Origin: Rhynchopus sp. YZ270_cl-10
Taxonomy: Eukaryota > Euglenozoa > Diplonemea > Diplonemida > Diplonemidae
Assembly: GCA_964035575.1 (NCBI GenBank)
Contig: OZ037910.1
Coordinates: 992,001-1,056,000, forward strand
Length of the DNA: 64,000 nt
Direction of reading: 5' to 3'
Made by a program: the position numbers and the translations under genes. The notes beneath the pieces were generated by a model. That model did no database searches. It was not told where the DNA came from and saw only the letters and a list, made by a program, of their open reading frames with translations. Shown piece by piece: positions 60,234-64,000 of the stretch (position 1 is its first letter; the number at the start of each line of letters is the position of its first letter).

Positions 60234-62294
60234 ATGCGTGCCACAGTTGCGTCGGTGCTGCTGCTCTCAGCGTGTGTGGATGTTGCGAGCGCAAGCCACC
60301 TGTGCACGTCGTTGGTGCCGCGCCTGATGTCGACGGTGCGCTGCCACAACGATGCGAAGTGCATGCGGCACATTGGCGTCCAGCTCTGCGGTGGTGTCGC
60401 AACGTGCACTGCAGCGGGCTTCTGCGACTGGAGTGCTGAGCCCGCACCCACCTGTGACGAGATCAAAGCCGACTTCACCAGCTACCTTGCGACCATCCAG
60501 ACCTGCGACACTGCGAGCGAGTGTGGCACTGTGCTGACCGGGACAAGCTGTGGGTGCACACGCAACCTGGTGGCACGTGCTGACCTGACCGCACAGCAGG
60601 TGGCAGACTTCGAGGCCCTGAAGGCGCAGTACTCAGCCTGTGGTGGCAGCTTCCTCTCGACCTGCGACTGCCCGGCTGCCTCTGGCTTCAAGTGCTCGGA
60701 GAACCGCTGCTCGTTCAACCTTGTGACTGCGCCTGTGCCCGTGCCTGTGCCGGAGCCGACCTGTGCCGAGATCACGGCCGACTACACCGCATTCCTGGCG
60801 AGAATCCAGACCTGCTCGGCAGCAGGCGACTGTGGCACTGTGCTGTCCGGAACCGGCTGTGGATGCACACGCAACAAGGTGGCACGTGCTGACCTGAGCG
60901 CAACCGACCTGGCGACGTTCAACACCCTGCTCGGACAGTACCAGACCTGCAACGGGCCCCTGATCACCATCTGCGACTGCCCGGCCTCTGACGGCTTCAG
61001 GTGCACGGACGCGGGTATGTGTGCGCACAACCTTGTGACTGCGCCTGTGCCCGTGCCTGTGCCGGAGCCGACCTGTGCCGAGATCACGGCCGACTACAAC
61101 GCATTCCTGACGAGAATCCAGACCTGCTCGGCAGCAGGCGACTGTGGCACTGTGCTGTCCGGAACCGGCTGTGGATGCACACGCAACCTGGTGGCACGTG
61201 CCGACCTGAGCGCAACCGACCTGGCGGCGTTCAACACCCTGCTCGGACAGTACCAGACCTGCAACGGGCCCCTGATCACCATCTGCGACTGCCCGGCCTC
61301 TGACGGCTTCAGGTGCACGGACGCGGGTATGTGTGCGCACAACCTTGTGACTGCGCCTGTGCCCGTGCCTGTGCCGGAGCCGACCTGTGCCGAGATCACG
61401 GCCGACTACAACGCATTCCTGACGAGAATCCAGACCTGCTCGGCAGCAGGCGACTGTGGCACTGTGCTGTCCGGAACCGGCTGTGGATGCACACGCAACC
61501 TGGTGGCACGTGCCGACCTGAGCGCAACCGACCTGGCGGCGTTCAACACCCTGCTCGGACAGTACCAGACCTGCAACGGGCCCCTGATCACCATCTGCGA
61601 CTGCCCTGTCTCTGACGGCTTCAGGTGCACGGACGCGGGTGTGTGTGCGCACAACCTTGTGACTGCGCCTGTGCCCGTGCCTGTGCCGGAGCCGACCTGT
61701 GACGAGATCACGGCCGACTACACCGCATTCCTGGCGAGAATCCAGACCTGCTCGACAGCAGGCGACTGTGGCACTGTGCTGTCCGGAACCGGCTGTGGAT
61801 GCACACGCAACAAGGTGGCACGTGCTGACCTGAGCGCAACCGACCTGGCGACGTTCAACACCCTGCTCGGACAGTACCAGACCTGCAACGGGCCCCTGAT
61901 CACTATCTGCGACTGCCCGGCCTCTGACGGCTTCAGGTGCACGGACGCGGGTATGTGTGCGCACAACCTTGTGGGCACACAGCCCGCACCTATTGTTGAT
62001 GTTTGCAGCACCGCGGAGGCAGAGTACGAAGCCGCCCTCACCACCGTGCAGACCTGCAGGGAGAGTGCCGAATGCGAGCCGGCACGCCCGCTGGTGGGAA
62101 CGAGCTGTGGGTGCACCAGGAACCTGCTTGCAAGTGTGCGTGCGACAGACGCCGAGATGGCCGCATTCAGCGCGAAGAAGGATGTCCTTGTGGAGTGCTT
62201 CGGCAGCAGCAGGTTCATCAGCACATGCGACTGCCCCGCACGCGTGCCACAGTGTGTGGCAGGGAGGTGTGCGTACAGCGCGGCCCTGGCGTGA
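60234..62294 (+). CDS. Secreted cysteine-rich repeat protein, array copy 8 (variant B)
   Basis: 686 residues, with the variant B markers of copies 5 and 6. Confidence 0.8.
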   Translation: MRATVASVLLLSACVDVASASHLCTSLVPRLMSTVRCHNDAKCMRHIGVQLCGGVATCTAAGFCDWSAEPAPTCDEIKADFTSYLATIQTCDTASECGTVLTGTSCGCTRNLVARADLTAQQVADFEALKAQYSACGGSFLSTCDCPAASGFKCSENRCSFNLVTAPVPVPVPEPTCAEITADYTAFLARIQTCSAAGDCGTVLSGTGCGCTRNKVARADLSATDLATFNTLLGQYQTCNGPLITICDCPASDGFRCTDAGMCAHNLVTAPVPVPVPEPTCAEITADYNAFLTRIQTCSAAGDCGTVLSGTGCGCTRNLVARADLSATDLAAFNTLLGQYQTCNGPLITICDCPASDGFRCTDAGMCAHNLVTAPVPVPVPEPTCAEITADYNAFLTRIQTCSAAGDCGTVLSGTGCGCTRNLVARADLSATDLAAFNTLLGQYQTCNGPLITICDCPVSDGFRCTDAGVCAHNLVTAPVPVPVPEPTCDEITADYTAFLARIQTCSTAGDCGTVLSGTGCGCTRNKVARADLSATDLATFNTLLGQYQTCNGPLITICDCPASDGFRCTDAGMCAHNLVGTQPAPIVDVCSTAEAEYEAALTTVQTCRESAECEPARPLVGTSCGCTRNLLASVRATDAEMAAFSAKKDVLVECFGSSRFISTCDCPARVPQCVAGRCAYSAALA

Positions 62295-63772
62295 GCGTGA
62301 TGCGTCCGCGGGGTCCGGGGAGTGACTGACTGACTGGCACTGTGCTGTGTCTTTGTTGCTTCTCTTTTCTTTTATTAAACGCGTTGTTATCTTCTTCTGC
62401 TGTTGACAACAAGTGTCTCGTGCCGCAAAAAAAAAAGAAGCGCCCCTGCACTTTGTTTTCAGCCTGTCTTTTCGTTTTCTTTGTTTCCCCCTCCTTTTTT
62501 ATTTTTGTGATGCCCACTGTGCTGGGGAAGTGCAGCTGCGTTTTTTGGATAGCGTTTCACAACAGAAGTGGGGATGGATGTGTGTAGTGTGTGTGGGACA
62601 GATGTCCGGGCGTTCAGTTGTACCCCGGCCCTGTCCCCGCTCCCGCTCCATCCCTGTCTGTTGCTGTTTTTCCTGTTGCACACAACACACGTTCCCACAA
62701 AGCTTGTGCGGACGATGCTGTGTCAACTGGGGGCTGAAACGTGAAATAGGAGAGAAGGCTGTGTTATGTATCATATCATATGCCTGAGCCTGTCCAAAGG
62801 ACGACAACAACCCTTGCTGCCTTCCCTTCCCTTCCCTTCTTGTCTTTATCAGCACAAGGCATCCACGTGTCCGCTTCAACTATGCCCTTGTTTTTTTCTA
62901 TTTTACCTTTTATTTTAAAAGATGGCATGTGTCCGCGGGGCCCATCCATATGTTAACGTCGTTATTTTGGTTATTTTTGTTTTTGTTTGTTTGTTTGTTT
63001 TTTGCGTCTTTTTATCATCTCTTTTTTGACATTGTTGCGTGTGCCCAAGCGGTCGTCTTCACACCCTTGTTGTTGTGTCGCGATTGTAATATCCCTGGCA
63101 GTGGGGCTGGGATGGTATGGGTTCCACCTCTGTTTTTTGTATGCAGTCCTGTGTGTTCGTTGTTGCTCTCTTCTTCTTTTACTTTACCCCTTGGTTTGCC
63201 GGGTGCCTGTGCCCGCAAGAGGCGTTTGCACTTTCAACCTGATTTTTTTTTTGTATTTGCCCACCCCCGCCCGCAGCTCGGTTCCTATTCCTGTTTGGGT
63301 TTTGTGTGCGGTGTTCTTGTCCATCTGATGTTTCGGGGACGACGGACGCGTGCACAACCAACCAATTTTCTGCGTCCTTGCCTTTTTGAAGGCAGAGACA
63401 CACGAACAAACATAACGGGAACGAAAGTAGGAACCGCACTGTGTGGGGTGGGGGGTGGGAAACAAAGGTGATGCGGGGGCAAAGGTAGAGAGCATCTGTG
63501 AAAAAAACACAGCGGGACGAATGCTGCGAAAAAGAAAAAAAAGGTTTATTTTTAAACAAAACACGTTTACCAGTGCACAAGAGAAAATAGCGAAAACAAA
63601 CGGAAAAAGGAAAAAGAAAAAGGCGCCGCCACCCTCTCTCTATTTTTTTATGCCATCTGTCTGAAGTCAAGGTTCGTTTCCACTCACACTTCCACTTCCA
63701 CTTCCACTTCCACTTCACCACAGCTCTGAAAAACGAAAAAGACACATACCTCCACCCCACACACAGTCTACA

Positions 63773-64000
63773 ATGCGTGCCACAGTTGCGTCGGTGCTGC
63801 TGCTCTCAGCGTGTGTGGATGTTGCGAGCGCAAGCCACCTGTGCACGTCGTTGGTGCCGCGCCTGATGTCGACGGTGCGCTGCCACAACGATGCGAAGTG
63901 CATGCGGCACATTGGCGTCCAGCTCTGCGGTGGTGTCGCAACGTGCACTGCAGCGGGCTTCTGCGACTGGAGTGCTGAGCCCGCACCCACCTGTGACGAG
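63773..64000 (+). CDS. Secreted cysteine-rich repeat protein, array copy 9 (cut by window end)
   Basis: The first 76 codons (signal peptide, N-terminal region and the CSAEPAPTCDE-like start of module 1) are present and identical to the other copies. The gene runs off the window. Confidence 0.75.
   Translation, partial: MRATVASVLLLSACVDVASASHLCTSLVPRLMSTVRCHNDAKCMRHIGVQLCGGVATCTAAGFCDWSAEPAPTCDE

Larger units (their letters stand above)
37345..64000 (+). repeat. Tandem array of nine cysteine-rich genes, 3539-bp unit
   Basis: Gene starts fall at 37345, 40884, 44423, 47962, 49929, 53468, 57007, 60234 and 63773. The spacing is 3539 bp except after copy 4 (1967) and copy 7 (3227). Spacers of about 1.48 kb are nearly identical, down to single bases. 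Rare markers separate units: T instead of C in TTTTAYCTTTTAT in the spacers after copies 2 and 3 only (43554 and 47093 area). The repeat continues beyond the window. Confidence 0.95.

Noticed and set aside
37345-64000. CRISPR-like regular repeats
   Set aside because: The periodicity is a eukaryotic gene array with 312-bp coding modules; there are no short repeats with unique spacers.

Overview
The window is nuclear DNA of a unicellular eukaryote. Coding sequence is G+C-rich and the spaces between genes are full of A/T and C/G homopolymers. Spliceosomal introns can be read directly from the two conserved genes that have them. Their 5' splice sites are all GTATGY and their 3' ends are mostly pyrimidine/A-rich before CAG, with one intron only 44 nt long. 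The gene content (CAND1, AP endonuclease, astacin-type protease with EGF/CUB modules, Crinkler/RHS-type P-loop proteins, a Tag1/DUF3712-like membrane protein) suggests a protist. I cannot name the species. GTATGY introns fit metamonads as well as some fungal lineages, so I leave the taxonomy open. Every gene I can support lies on the + strand.

Layout. 1-4.4 kb: a tandem pair of Crinkler/RHS-like P-loop genes, the first cut by the window edge. 4.9-7.3 kb: a single-pass membrane protein. 7.3-13.9 kb: a gene-poor repeat island holding a palindromic MITE, an 800-bp element with 200-bp terminal inverted repeats (TIRs), a tandem repeat whose second copy has a TTAA-targeting piggyBac-like insertion, and a 439-bp inverted-repeat element. 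14-16.5 kb: an LRR protein and a C2H2/coiled-coil protein. 16.9-25.0 kb: CAND1 in five exons. Its fourth intron is 3.66 kb and is packed with TIR elements separated by poly(C) tracts, and its third intron holds a long TGTAC pentanucleotide array. 25-28 kb: mobile-element debris including a hAT transposase tail. 28-29.2 kb: an APE1-type AP endonuclease. 29.9-32.0 kb: two nested TIR elements. 32.8-36.2 kb: a secreted astacin metalloprotease.

37.3-64.0 kb: a tandem array of nine secreted cysteine-rich repeat genes on a 3539-bp unit. One copy is reduced to 162 codons by an exact in-frame internal deletion, one lacks a single 104-residue repeat, and the last runs off the window.

Four families of short, dispersed, mostly hairpin-forming elements lie between the genes. 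I found them only in the same orientation as the genes. In at least two families the stems change sequence while keeping base pairing. These families, the array, and the poly(C)-separated TIR elements are the most unusual parts of the window.
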